Of a DNA stretch of 64,000 nucleotides, positions 34,701 through 47,125 are shown piece by piece. Within the stretch, counting starts at the first letter, position 1. Each line of letters starts with the position of its first letter. The stretch spans positions 3,420,620 through 3,484,619 of the forward strand of contig NC_089314.1 of assembly GCF_036669915.1 (NCBI RefSeq). Reading direction: 5' to 3'. Made by a program: the position numbers and the translations under genes. The notes beneath the pieces were generated by a model, which worked only from the letters and a program-made list of their open reading frames with translations, did no database searches and was not told where the DNA came from. The DNA is from Pocillopora verrucosa. Taxonomy: Eukaryota > Cnidaria > Anthozoa > Scleractinia > Pocilloporidae.

Positions 34701-36103
34701 TAGCGATTGTCTGTTCACCGAATGAGTCCAGGATAGGCTGACATAGAGACATCTTTTTGAGCAAATTGATCCATTTATTTATTTACAACGCCGGTAAAAT
34801 GAGTGATATGTCCTATCATCTTATGATTTCATTAATTCTGTGATATTTCTTGTTTTAGAAAGGAATAAGACTTCCTTCACCTGTCGTGAAGCATTTCAAA
34901 TGTTTAACGTTTCTTCATTCCACTCAGTAAAGTAAAACCACCTTCTTGTTGGTTTCGTTTGATCATGTGTTACCTTAACAATAGCGTAAGTAGATGTTCA
35001 AAACCCATTCTTTTAGTTCACGAAAGAATCTTAGTAGGAGGTTTTAATCTTTTATCCATATTATCTGATAATATTAGGAGGTAAAATTTAGCTAAGGCTT
35101 GTCGCCGAAGACATAGTCAATTTAACAAATACGTTTATCCCATTCTGAGGGCTAGTTCCTGTGCACCTGCGATGTGATAATTAACTAATTTTCCTTGCAC
35201 ACTGGTGTTTAAATGAAAAGCCATCTAAAAATTTTAACTGATTAATTCACGTCATATATAACCAGCTTAGTACCGACAATGACCCCCACACCTTTTCATG
35301 TATTTAAAGAGAGTGGATTAAGCGGCTCTGAATACGACTGTAATTTCTCTTTTCAAGGTATGTTTATTCATTTTTATGATTTTTTTCTTCCTTTGGCCTT
35401 TTGAAATTCATATTTCAGTAAAAGCCACTTCAAACTGTGGTATAGTGGTTTGAAAGAACAATATTATTGGAGATATAACCTTCGACACGTCGTGAGTTAG
35501 CAACTAAGCTCATTATTAGCAGACTGTTGTTGTGATATTACGGTGAGTACGTGGTTAGGTACGTTTTTGTGCTAATCAAGAAATTTCACAGAAGTAATAA
35601 AGCTGTGACGGTATGAAAACAATATTGCAACTGAGTAAGTACAATAATATCTAAGCAGTGCCTTTCAAAAAGTTTTTGGCCCAGGACTCTGAAATTGGAA
35701 ATTTGACCGAGGCATTGTGCAAGAACTTTTCCTTTAACAGACTTTCACTGAAGAAGCCATATATACGTAAATGCAACTACCTTTGATAACAACACCAAAA
35801 TAGGACCAGTTACATCATGCTTGTGTGCTTTTGGTTGAAACAGTCCTGACAAGTCGTCGAATACAGTTTATTCAGATATTTTCACGTTATCCCTTGCATT
35901 CATACGTAAGTGGCGTGTATTGTTGAGAAATTTCATTGCCTCAATCGTTATTGTCCACAGTGGTTTAATTAGGAATAGAAAAAACTCCAAGCATCGCAAA
36001 CACATGCCAGGCCAAGAAACATCCTATCGTTCACTGAAAAATTTAACAACTTGTCTCCATTTGTATAGGTCACTTAGTGAAGTAAAATTTCAGTGGAAAC
36101 ACA
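31764..36103. other. Spacer between ABCG copy B and GPCR3, with an extra 1.75-kb block
   Basis: No gene is supported. Both ends are paralogous to the spacer after copy A, but about 32135-33885 has no counterpart there. That block carries at least three diverged repeats (near 32480-32700, 32890-33110 and 33620-33810). They share GGATCC, then a TTACGCCTTTGATGCATT-like stretch, then GACTCTTATAATCCTTTAC-like sequence. Confidence 0.55.
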
Positions 36104-36154
36104 ATGGCTCCCAACTCAAGCAACATTACTCATTACCTGAAAAGTGAAGATTAG
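36104..36154 (+). other. Ancestral N-terminal codons of GPCR3 closed by TAG
   Basis: The ATG at 36104 aligns with the starts of GPCR1 and GPCR2 and is followed by 15 sense codons including two N-glycosylation sequons. Codon 17 is TAG (36152-36154) where GPCR1 has TGG. An ATG in the same frame follows at once. Confidence 0.85.
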
Positions 36155-37063
36155 ATGTGTGTTCCTGCCTCCCACTACATTTCATGGTTTGCTGTGCTCG
36201 GCATTGTATGTCTGGCCACAGTTATCCTTAATATCATCACCATTATTATGTTTGCGAAGCAGCGCCGGCTGCAGAGGAAGAGTACATACTTGATCATCCA
36301 TCTAGCCATAGTCGATCTCTTGGTTGGGGCGGTTACCGGACCTCTTCGGATTGAATCTTCTAGGAGCTTGATATGCCATACGTGGGAGAACGATATGCCT
36401 AGCAGCATTTGGTTATTTTTACTAGAACTGGCTACTGGGTATTATATTGATAAAGTCTCGCTTCTTAATCTCACTTTTATTTCATTAGAACGAACACACG
36501 CAACATTTTGTCCTTTCAAGCATCGTTTTGTTAAGAAATGGGTTTATGGAGTGGTTATAGTTGTCACTTGGTTAGTACCTGCATTCATGATCTCTGTGGT
36601 GTATGGACTATCAATCTTCAATCACGACTTCATTATCTTTTATTCGGTCCTCTTTTCATATATTTCCATCCTTCTGTTGGTTATATTTGCATGCCATGTT
36701 TCTATTTATATCAAAGTTCGTCGTGGTCGTTTTGCACAACTCCATGGTGCAGCCGGCCTGAGGGAAAGAAAACTGACAAGTACAATGTTTCATGCCACAT
36801 TTGGATCGTTCTTAACTTTCCTGCCATCGATAGTAAACTTTGGCATGTTCGTTTTTGATTTGACGCTACTTGTTAGCCTTCCCATTAATTTCCTTTTTCA
36901 CTTTGAGATGGCAATGACTACATTTTTTTTGTTCAACTCGCTAATAAATCCTATAATTTACGCCATACGAATGCCAGAATTTAGAGCGGGTATGTTACAA
37001 ATAATATTTCGTAGAACTCCACACCGTCTACACCCGGTTAACATTCCACTTCAGGACCGTTAA
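36155..37063 (+). CDS. Orphan class A GPCR, copy 3, with lost N-terminus
   Basis: 302 residues from the ATG directly after the TAG at 36152-36154. The whole seven-helix core is kept: LAIVDLLVGA in helix 2, a cysteine before helix 3, ERTHATFCPFKHR after helix 3, TFLP in helix 6, NPIIY in helix 7 and the basic C-terminal tail. The downstream ATG (MCVPASHY) matches residue 18 of copy 1. A receptor made from it would lack the 17 leading residues and both N-terminal glycosylation sites. Since class A receptors need no cleaved signal peptide, it might still insert, but ribosomes would first meet the 16-codon frame at 36104. It may be functional, down-regulated, or a young pseudogene. It lies 4.4 kb after ABCG copy B. 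Confidence 0.8.
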   Translation: MCVPASHYISWFAVLGIVCLATVILNIITIIMFAKQRRLQRKSTYLIIHLAIVDLLVGAVTGPLRIESSRSLICHTWENDMPSSIWLFLLELATGYYIDKVSLLNLTFISLERTHATFCPFKHRFVKKWVYGVVIVVTWLVPAFMISVVYGLSIFNHDFIIFYSVLFSYISILLLVIFACHVSIYIKVRRGRFAQLHGAAGLRERKLTSTMFHATFGSFLTFLPSIVNFGMFVFDLTLLVSLPINFLFHFEMAMTTFFLFNSLINPIIYAIRMPEFRAGMLQIIFRRTPHRLHPVNIPLQDR

Positions 37064-39417
37064 TTTGTAATGTTTGGAGAAATATAAAATTGAAAAAAAA
37101 AATTTAAGCTTGAACTAAACGAGGAAAAATCGTGCGCGCTTCTCTGCATTGCTAACACAGGTCCATAACGGAAAACTAACGTCAATGATGATGTTCAAAG
37201 AAAATACTGTTTGTTAGATTTAGCATAGTACAAGAGAAAAAAAATGTTGAGTCACTGATTGGGCTGTTATCATTAAATAACTGTATAGCCAGTCATTTCA
37301 ATAATCTTAGATAAGGAGTCCATAGCAATTTTTTTTCACATAAAGGCACAGAAGAATGAAAAGCCTTTGCCTAGATCAGTAAAACGACATCGAAGTGTTT
37401 ATTTCAGTACTGTTGTTTCCATGTAGATTACAAGATTGTTGTAATATTATATTATTACGGAGAGAAACATTAAAGTTTTTTTCGATGAAGCATTTTCTTT
37501 TGTTACTTTTCCAGGTTCTTTTTCTTTTGTTGTTTAGCTGCACGTTTCAAACAGAATGCAGTCATGCACAATGGGGTAGATTAAACAAAAATTAATGTTT
37601 TATTACTTCAAGTGGTGACACCGCTGATATCAATCAATGAACTTAAAAGAAGCATTTTTACAGTGTTTTAGACACGTTTCACTAAGGACGGTACATAGGA
37701 CGGACGAATATATTCAAGGCAACCCGAAAATGTGATACCATAGACAGCTATGACCGGCTGAATGGTTATATATTGTTTGTTATTTACAATAACTGATTAC
37801 ACAGTACGTGGGTTAAAAATTGAAAGCCAACACTCGTTATTACAAGAGAAAGGAAGCTCAAAGACAATTCTTTAGAAACTGTAGCGTGACATGGATGATC
37901 TCCACGGTCGAATAGGAATAAAAGTTGGGAAAGAAACAATTGAATTATAAAATACCATTTCCCTTTGTTGAACAGTTGCTTTTAGTTTGGTTTGGTTTTG
38001 TTTTGCTGTGCGAATTATCAGCCAGAATGTAACAGAAAACAGTCAACATTAACCGGAAGTGAAAGAAAAAAATCTCCTTTTAACAACCATGGGTGATAAT
38101 CCCGCCGATAAATCAATCAATATTATTGTACCAATATTACGTATACCCATTTCTGATAGATCAGTGGCAAAAAAGCGATGATCTCTCGTTTTTTAGGACT
38201 TCGAAACGTTTCGCTATACATTCCTTTCTTGCGAGTTGCAATGTTTGCCCCGTGGCGATCCCAGAAATCTTCGCGCAAACGTAAGGATCCGATTACTGAC
38301 AACTCATTTATTACTGCTTGGTGGATGTGAGATCACGCTGCTAGGTGATCATCCCGCGTAATAATCGTCATGGCGAAAATATGAGAGTTTGTATGGGAAT
38401 AGAAACGATCGCTCTTAGGAATAAAACCATAAAGTCAAATTCTCAATAAAAATACCTCGGCAGGTTATTTATTTTATTTTGAGGAAACTAGCGGTTATTG
38501 GGTGGACACCAGCGCCAGTGAGGACTTGTAGCCGTACGCTGTTTCCCATCCATCGTTTGTGCCTTACTCTCGGGCAATAAAAACCCGTTTTGTGTACTGA
38601 TGCGGAAGACGTCCTGTTTATTATAATTGGTGCAAGTTTAATATCTTTATCAATAAGACAAATGCGAATGGCACAAAGACTTAATAACAGTTTTTTTTTG
38701 TCAATTATGAATTTACTTCACAATCATCTTCATAATCATCGTTTGGCCGAAGACTGCCACGCTTTCCATGCTGGAGCCCTCGTTTACTCAATTCTTGAGG
38801 CAACTCAAACCAAGTTGATTTCCTTCGAACTTTCTGTTTACATTTCCGGATTTTTATTTCAATACTTCAAGCTGTAGACATCTCAAAAATTCTGCATTCT
38901 AAAGTGGTTTTTTTGGTTTATATACATATTTATATGTACATTTTTTTTTAACAATTTTCCGTTCCATTGCTCTAACCTCTTTGCACTGACAGTTCATTAG
39001 TTACCAACGGTAGACAAAGAGAGCTAGCGGAGTGTCGCGGTAACATTCACTTTGCATGGTCAGGTAAATTATTGTGCTCTTCAAGACATTTCACCGAAAT
39101 GATTAAGCTATGATGGCATGAAAATAAGATTGCAACCGAAAAGTAACTCGTGAGCTTCAAAGTACGATCAAAGTTTTTTGTACTGAAGACTCTTAAATTG
39201 GATTATTTAACCATGTCATTGTCCAAGCATTTTATGCTTTCACGGAATTTTAAGAAGCAATATATTTCTAACCGCGAGTAGCTTTTATATTTACAACGAA
39301 ATCGGATTGAATACCGGGATCTCTGTCGTCCGGATAGTGACAGAAGGAAGATAGATGAATTTAGTAATGATAAACTGTTCACACAAAGGGAAACGTGAAG
39401 CAACTGGTGGATGATTC
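37064..39417. other. GPCR3 3' region and spacer
   Basis: No gene is supported. Nearly the same sequence recurs at 57433-59793, including the LINE that follows, which marks a recent segmental duplication of roughly 3.4 kb. The open frame at 38093-38284 is one of the spacer frames shared by units without sign of coding constraint. Confidence 0.55.
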
Positions 39418-40588
39418 ATGCTAAACAGTAAGTATCTGCTTCTTAATCCATCCAAGTCATTAGGACCAGATCGAATCTTACCTAAAGATCTTAAACTGGC
39501 ACAGAGATCTCTTATCCAAGGCTTGTTTGAAGTCTTTAAAAAGAGCAAGGATTGTTGTAAGTTCCCCAAGCAGTGGAAAGAATCTTCAGTTATACCTATC
39601 TTTGAAAAGGGAATAGACTGGACCTTAGAAATTTTCGACCAATATCTTTGCTTAGTGTTCCAGGAAAACTACTCGAGAGGGTCGTATGCAAGTCTATAGA
39701 TGATCATATTATTTCTAATGGTATCTTAACTAATAGACAATGGGGTTTTAGGAAAGGACACTCTATTGAAAGCCTTCTCCTCCATCTTATGAGTCCTAGA
39801 GGAGAGCTTTGGATACAGGTCACAAGGTGGGAGTCTTATTCATCGATTTCCGCAAAGCTTTTGATTGCGTGGACCACATAATTCTTGCAGAAAAACCTAC
39901 TCGGTGTATCGGGTGATATGTGGAGCTGGATCAATGATTATCTCACCAACCGTATGCAAAGGACTCAAGTTAACAATGTTAGATCAGGTCTAAGACCTGT
40001 TAGAGTTGGAGTTCCTCAAGGATCTTTGCTTGGCCCTAGACTGTTTGCTACTTATGTTAATGACCTACTGGATCACGTGACCATCGGGGAATTATATATG
40101 TATGCAGACGATACAACAATTTATGTTATAGGGAATTCTGTTGAGGATATTGTCATAATTTTACAAGAAGTCTTAGACCAGGTTAATTCCTGGACTCTTG
40201 AGAACAGACTGGTTGTCCACGAAGGTAAATCCGAAGCGATGACTTTGAGCATTAAGCCCTTCATAGGTCCTATGAAACCTCTGAAGTGGGGCGACAACGT
40301 CATTCGGTATGTATCCTCCTCTGTGTGCCTCAGAATTACAATCGATGACAAATTATCTTGGTCTTAGCATATCAAACTAACTCGTTATTCATTTCACTTG
40401 AAAGTTAAAATGCTGAGACGTATAAGTTTTCTACACAAATCTATTTTATAAACTATTTACTTTAAGACTGTAATCCTAAGTGTCTTATCTGGAATCGTGA
40501 AAAAAACTAGAATTGATACATATTAGAGCTGCTAGACTGATATATAAGTTACCAAAATGTATGAAGGATGATGATATATTAGCAAGAG
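39418..40588 (+). mobile_element. LINE reverse transcriptase fragment (CR1/Jockey-like), frameshifted
   Basis: Non-LTR retrotransposon ORF2 relic. In order: NPSKSLGPDRILPKDLK, FPKQWKESSVIPIF, then after a frameshift RPISLLSVPGKLLERVV and QWGFRKGHSIESLLLHL, then in another frame GVLFIDFRKAFDCVDH (catalytic Asp region), GVPQGSLLGPRLF and YADDTTIYV (catalytic YADD). Past a stop at 40366 come thumb remnants, and near 40510 a conserved-looking IRAARLIYKLPKCM. It ends abruptly at about 40588, where sequence homologous to the 5' leader of ABCG copy B begins. Domain order fits CR1/Jockey-group LINEs; exact family not assigned. Confidence 0.85.
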
Positions 40589-41484
40589 TTAGCCGAATTT
40601 GTCTATTTCACTATGCTCCGTATCACATTAACATAGCTGGGGACGCTTGGTCTGATAAACATTATTTTCAGTTTGTCAAGAAACCATAACTTATTCCTTG
40701 TAATTATACTTTAGGCTGAGGAGTAGAAGCGGAAGGGAAATATTCATATCTCCGCGATTTGTCGAACCACAAGCATTTGAATCTTGGAGAACGGAGAAGA
40801 CAGGCTTTCCGCATGGTGACTACAATTTGGTTCATTCTCGGACTTTCCGTCACCCGAGTGGTTTATGGCGGGAAATGCAGAGGTAATAGATCTTATTTAC
40901 TCGCTCATTTTATTGCATCTTGTGAGTTCACGAAATGTGACCATATTTTGGGTTTTCTTTAGGTTGGTTACGAAAACATCTCTAGACACTTTACAAATGA
41001 GAGCGATCTGAATTTTAAATCAATTCAACATTTCTGTGCATGGTTGTTTGGTTACACGGTATGTTTCACCACACAACATTTGGATAATAACATTAGAAGG
41101 GAAAGGATATATCATGCAGCATTTTTTCGTTTAAAAAAACCAAATGAACCTGGCTCTTATATCCCAAATGAAATATAGCCTTGAGCTTGATTTTCTTTTC
41201 GAGGGCGATGAAGTGGGAAAGGGGTCTGGCGGGCTCGCGAAAAAGGCTACCGGTGGTTAGGAGGAAGGACCTTTAATTTGTAAATTCTCTGCTTATGCAT
41301 GAGACCGCAACCACTAGCTTGAGCGTGTGCTTAAGTTAAAGTTTAAGTCAACGGGATCACTTACTATTCCCTCTTTTAATCCATCCGCCATAGTAATCTG
41401 ATTATTCGCCGCTCTCTTGGCTCCTTGCTCACCTCCCCGCCCCCCCTAAAGAAGATGGATGGCTTTATTTTTAGTCGTAGATAC

Positions 41485-42468
41485 GCCCACACCGAGGAGG
41501 CACTGCAGCGGCTCATCACACGCTTTGCGGAAGCCTGTAATGACTTTGGCCTAACCATCAGCCTGAAAAAGACTAACATCATGGGCCAAGGTGTCAGCGT
41601 CACCCCACACATCACCATTGGCGAGCACGCCTTAGAGGTAGTCGACAACTTCACCTACCTTGGCTCCTGTATCTCCAGCAACCTATCCCTGGACTCTGAG
41701 CTCAATGTTCGGATAGGAAAAGCAGCAACGGCAATGGCTCGCCTCGAAAAGAGAGTTTGGGAGAATTCCCTGTTGACCATCAACACAAAGATGAAGGTGT
41801 ACCAAGCTTGCGTACTGAGCACCCTTCTCTACGGTAGTGAGACATGGACCCTCTACTCCCGCCAAGAACGCAGGTTGAATGCCTTTCACATGCGCTGCCT
41901 TAGACGACTCCTTGACATCACCTGGCAAGACCGCATCACAAATGCAGAGGTCCTATCACGGGCAGGTCTACCCAGCATGTATGCTATGCTGACTCAGAGG
42001 CGACTGCGCTGTCTCGGCCATGTATGCAGAATGGATGATGGACGCATCCCAAAGGACATCATGTACGGTGAGCTCGCCACAGGGACGCGGCCAACAGGAC
42101 GACCAACTCTGCGCTACAAGGATGTCTGCAAGCGTGACTTGAAGACCTGCAGCATCAGCCCTGGAAACCTTGAGTCAGCAACAGCCGACCGTAAACTCTG
42201 GCGATCGACTGTCAAGGCCGGCGTCAAACAAGCCGAGTTGAAGAGGGAGAGCCAGTGGGAGGTGAAGAGGACTCGCAGGCGACAGAGGCTCCAGTCTGCC
42301 CCCATTCCACCAACCCCCACAAATGACTTTACCTGCGCAAAATGCCAGCGGGTCTGCGGCTCCCGTATTGGGCTTCACAGCCACAGCCGGCGGTGCAGCT
42401 TGACGTGATTTTACTTCTTAGGTGCAGATTTCCATTGTCTTCCGAGACAGACGGTTGCCAACAACAAC
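41485..42468 (+). mobile_element. 5'-truncated LINE insertion with open C-terminal RT/thumb frame and zinc finger
   Basis: Open frame 41485-42408 encodes the part of a LINE polyprotein just after the YADD box: AHTEEALQRLITRFAEACND, FTYLGSCISSNLSLD, SETWTLYSRQERRLNAFHMR, LGHVCRMDDGRIPKD, and a terminal C2H2 knuckle CAKCQRVCGSRIGLHSHSRRC-like (residues near 42330-42400). The upstream codons of the same open frame are ABCG intron. AGATAC at 41479-41484 and 42469-42474 is a likely short target-site duplication, and copy B shows the empty site near 21795-21805. The 3' end is CAACAACAAC rather than poly(A). The lack of lesions suggests a young insertion. Different family from the LINE at 39418. Confidence 0.8.
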
Positions 42469-42558
42469 AGATACACGAAGCGTAGCAACGATCATTGTTA
42501 GGGGTGAAAAATATGCAAATTTGTCACTCACCCAGATGTCAACATACCTTGACCATGA

Positions 42559-45526
42559 ATCGTCTGTACTTCTTTGGATGAATCTTTTTGAATTGTTCCT
42601 CATACATCGAACACCAGTACAACAGACAGTTATGTAATAGCTATGTTCAAAATACAACTGATGGGAGACAACTTTAAAGAAGCAATCGCCTGCACCACCA
42701 ACATCTAAATATTCTCAAGCCATGTTGAGCTGATCGAGATTGTAACAATTCATTAAGATTGTTTGGATTAATTCCCTGAGTAACAGGTCCCGGGTTTAAC
42801 TCGATATCGCCTGAAGTAAGTAACGTTGCCCTTGAAACAAAATACTTGTGGTTTCGTTTCTTACATTTAATTGTATGACATTGAACAACATGTACAAATT
42901 CATCACGAAAAACACAACTGACACTTCACATGTCTTTTTATCCTTTGCAGTTCTTGTCTTAAAACCATAAACATAATCAATAGCAAAATACAACCTTGAA
43001 CCTTTTGCACTTATGAGTGATTCCAACTCGTTTACTTTCACGCACTCTGGTTTTAAGATAATTATGGTAATCAAACGATAAAATCGTTTTCATCGCTGAC
43101 GAATGTGGTACACTGTGCATCATATGAGACCTTTCATACCTCTTTATTGCTTTACTCTTGTACAATAGTTCGATATTTTCTTCTACGGTAATCTCGATGG
43201 TTCTCTATCACGGCGGACGTCTTTGCTAATACGATTGGATTTTGACTTCTTCGTTCCTTTAATTTCCCTGAATGATTTCTGTTACCATCAGATAAGTTTT
43301 CTTACTGCCTTTCGTTCTGCTTAGCCACTACAGTGTTGTGGTTGGATATAATGGACTGATCAGTTGAGCTACTGATGTCTCTAGCAGCTTTGTTTAACCT
43401 TAGGTTTGATTCATGCTTTTGCTGATACGAGTGCTCATAGGTTCCCCCATAAGTTCGATCAAAATTTCGCACGTTAGATTCACTCGTTAAAGACTCACTA
43501 TTTATACACACCTTGTGAGCTTGGAGGATCAATGACTCTACGCATTCAGCGTCTACTCTCAAAGTCACACCTTCAGTCTTTTAAACAGCTTTGACTAGCT
43601 TACACATGTGCTAACTGCGACGAGTATTAATCGAAACTTCCTCGAAGAAAAGTCGAATTATATTTCAACAGTACGGGCCATAACCATTTCTGGATATCGG
43701 TTTCGAGCTTTGTGATTGGGTGAGATCAAAACCAAAACAAAGCAAATTTGGCCGAGAGGTGCTGGAAACAAGAAGAAGCTGATTTTTGTTGTTGTTGTGG
43801 CGGCCATGTTGTAATGCGGTAGTAAGCTGAAACAAAATTCGCTAATAAGGACTGGACGTAAGATACCATTAAAAATATTCGTTTATTTAAAACATTCAAC
43901 ATGCATGTTCTCGACATTCTCGCATTCTGGAAGAGTAAAGCGGATTCTTTCTAGCACAAATTCTTTGTAACGCTGTAGTCCTTCCACCAAGAGCGTCACA
44001 GGAATAAAAGCTCCTCCGCCAGCCTGTTTGTATCTGGAAAACTTCTGGGCAGAGCTTGGCCTCGATGTTACTGTCCGTTCTCCGTTGATTTCCCTATTTT
44101 GGGTTACAAGAAAACCAATTAAATAAGATTGAACCAAATAATGCGCACTGATAACAATTGGGACGAGTGAGGTGTAAGATCGCGGAATCGGGACAATTTC
44201 ATTTCTCTCCAGTATAGGTCGAGGAAAGACAATATCTTGCTTCTCTCCGATTTTTAAATAGACATTATCAATTTCAGTCCATCAAGCCTTTACGAAAAAG
44301 TAACAGTAAAGCAAGAAAACAGTGACTTACCCTTCAATTCCTGGTTATTATGATCGAATTCAATGAAAGAGAATCATACAAGGTATTTTGCGCGCTATTG
44401 ATCGATTTGCGGGAGAATCTAGGTCTCAGAACACTACAAATTCGGTCCTACAGCTTTTAGTCAGCAATAATATGTCCTTTACAATTACCCTTTGATTTGA
44501 ACACCCTGTATAGAAAATTTGTTTAGGTAATCACTGCAAAATGTGAAAGCACGAGCGGTGTTTCTAAACGAGTTTCACAATTACAGACAAGTCCCTTGTG
44601 GTTTTAGACGAAAATTTCACTCTAATCAGTTCGTGTAGTTAAACTCCAACCTTTGTTTCCGGAATGCTGTACTAGAGACACTTCGGCAAGGCTTTCCACC
44701 AATGTGATTTCTTTATTTTCATCTTCATGCCGCCCTTTCGCACATTTCCCGGATACGATACCTGAAGATGTGAGAGCTCAGTGAACGAATACCTCTTTGT
44801 TTTATGTTTGCCCGAAGGAGAACTTACTCGCTGAATAATCACATTTATGTGTTAGATCCGTGGTTTCCTGAAATTGTTTTTTAGTGTGCATTTGCCTTGG
44901 CTGAATGAATCTCTCTGATGTCAAGATCGACATTGATTCGAAATTTCATCACTGACCCTGGTCCGTGGCAGATTTGTGCCACAAAAACGACAAAGTGTCT
45001 CGAGATACTGAATGTGTTCATCCATGCTGTTGGCTTGATCTGAAATTCACAATGTAGGCTTATAAAGGTCCGATAAATAATTGTCCTTTTACTTTAAATT
45101 GGCCGGCCACAATGTATGGTTAAAATTTATGGTTTGCACGATACTCCGATGGATCTTAACAAAGGAATCCGTCTGGTAGTTTGCACACTAACAGACTTTC
45201 AACGTTCGTGCACTCGATTGGAATTTTGACAAATTGGAAGCAAATTTATTCTATCTTTTTAAAAGATTTTTTTAAGGAATCAAAAAAAATGTTGCATACC
45301 TGAAAACCTCAGCTAAAGAGAGGTTATTCCTCGATCGAGCCCTTCGCAACATGGACCTCCACCCGACTTTTCATCTGAATTTTTCCTTCTCGTCATCGCG
45401 ACTGCCATCAGTTCTTTGCTTGTTGTGTGTAATTGCTTGTCTTTTGTAATTTTGCAAGGTTTCATGGGATATGGGTAGGGAACTAAGTCGCTAGGGCTCG
45501 AATAAAGTATTGAGTGAGTTTCCTCG
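42559..45526. other. Inserted sequence in intron 1 of ABCG copy C, content not recognised
   Basis: Part of about 5.8 kb (42559-48358) that is absent from intron 1 of copy B. Minus-strand open frames at 42796-43074, 43302-43568 and 43883-44137 show no domain I recognise. They are probably transposon-derived given the neighbouring Helitron relic, but this is a guess. Confidence 0.4.
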
Positions 45527-47125
45527 ATGTCCCACTACGACATTCATGTTGGTGACGTCATCAAGTATCCGGAAATGGTTATGACCCGGACTGTTCAACG
45601 TCGCGGCATTTACTTCGGAAAATCGATAGACGCGTTGCAGTATTATTTCGGAAAAATCGATACCGATGGGTCTGCCGTTGATATGTCTCACCAGGGTATA
45701 TGGGCTGATGCACTTGCTATACTTGCATTAAACTTGACAATCTGCGTTATAGAATCTAATCCAGGGTTTTTATCGGTTACAAATATCAGTCCACTGTGCT
45801 CAGAAACTGATACTACTGTTAGAAATGTTGGACATGAAACACAATATGTTTTAACTGTTCCATCCAGTGAAGGAATACATGAAGGATTACATGACAAGAA
45901 GGCGAAGAAATAATGATTTCAGAAATAAGCCGCAAAACAGAGCTCTGCAAGCTAAAAGATCAGAAAATATTGAAAAAACATGAGAATCTCAAAGGCGGGC
46001 ATTTAATTTAGCAAACGCAAAGAATTAAATCCTGATCATATCAGAGAACTAAATAGGCAGGCATTTGCCAATAGTAAAAAGAGTAACCATCAGCATGAAC
46101 GAGAAGTGAACAAAATGCACAGAATAGAAAGAGATCCTTTATGTCTGGGTTGAACGCATGTGGACCATGACCTGCCTAAGGCAGCTACTGAAAGACCACT
46201 TCGTATAGCAGTTGATGAAATACACGAATTTAAATGTCAAGATTCTACACAAAAGATGCAAACAATGACAAAATTCATTTAAACTTTTCACGATAACATC
46301 TAGTGTGGTCCTGAATATGTATGTACTTGCTATGATTATTTATGGATCGGTCATCTGTCAGAAATTGTTCCTAAATGTTCCGAAACTTTGCTTGAAGCAT
46401 GTATAACTACCACTGCTAGTACAAAGAATACGAAATTGATTTGCTCTATTTGCCGGTCAAACCTAAGTAATGGGAAGCTACTAGTCTGTTCTAAAAAAAA
46501 ATGGAATTCTCTGTGAAACCACAATGTTTAAAATTGACACCTTTAGAAGAAAAATAAATTTCTCCGCGTATTCTATTTATGCAAATACGTGAACTCCCCC
46601 AGAGGTGGACGATTATCTATTCATGGCAATGTTGTAAATGTATCAGCTGATGCAAATTCAACTGTTAGCACTTAAGCAAAACCAATCAATGAATCACAAA
46701 CTATCCCCTTCAAACTTGTAATTCAAAGGTTGAATTACAAGCATCATTATCAATTTCAGAATGTTGGATCAAGAAAAGTGTTAAAAGCAGTAAAATACCT
46801 CGTTAAGGCAAGTGATTGTTTCAAAATGAGCATATAGAACTTCAGGAAAATTGGCTTGATAATCCGGATACTAGAGCTAATGATGCTCTTGCAAATCAAA
46901 GTAAGAAATAGAAAGAATTCCTCAGTAATCCACGCTCAAGCACCGGTAATGCTCAAATACATTCAATTGATCCTATACCTAAAATTACTATTTCTGAAGC
47001 TACTCAAAGACATGATAATTACACCGAACAATTGATCACTGACTGTAATAACAATTGCAATGATGGATGGTGTGAAGTCGAGGAGAGAACTACAGGTGTC
47101 ACAGATACTCTTCCTTCTTAATGAA
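45527..47125 (+). pseudogene. Decayed Helitron replicase/helicase N-terminal region (OTU-like and Helitron-associated domain)
   Basis: An open frame to 45913 contains MSHQGIWADALAILALNLT and GHETQYVLTV, resembling the C-terminal half of OTU protease domains found in Helitron polyproteins. Beyond it, broken across several frames: KRKELNPDHIRELNRQAF (basic repeats), LICSICRSNLSNGKL, ISPRILFMQIRELP then GGRLSIHGNVVNVSADANST, NYKHHYQFQNV..KVLKAVKYLV and ELQENWLDNPDTRANDA-like text. This order matches the region before the Rep/helicase domains of Helitrons (DUF6570-type). Many stops and shifts; no Rep HUH motif or helicase motifs are seen, so it is a fragment. Confidence 0.65.

Noticed and set aside
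41425..41484. First 20 codons of the open frame at 41425
   Set aside because: ABCG intron sequence fused by the LINE insertion; it starts with TTG and is shared with intron 1 of copy B.
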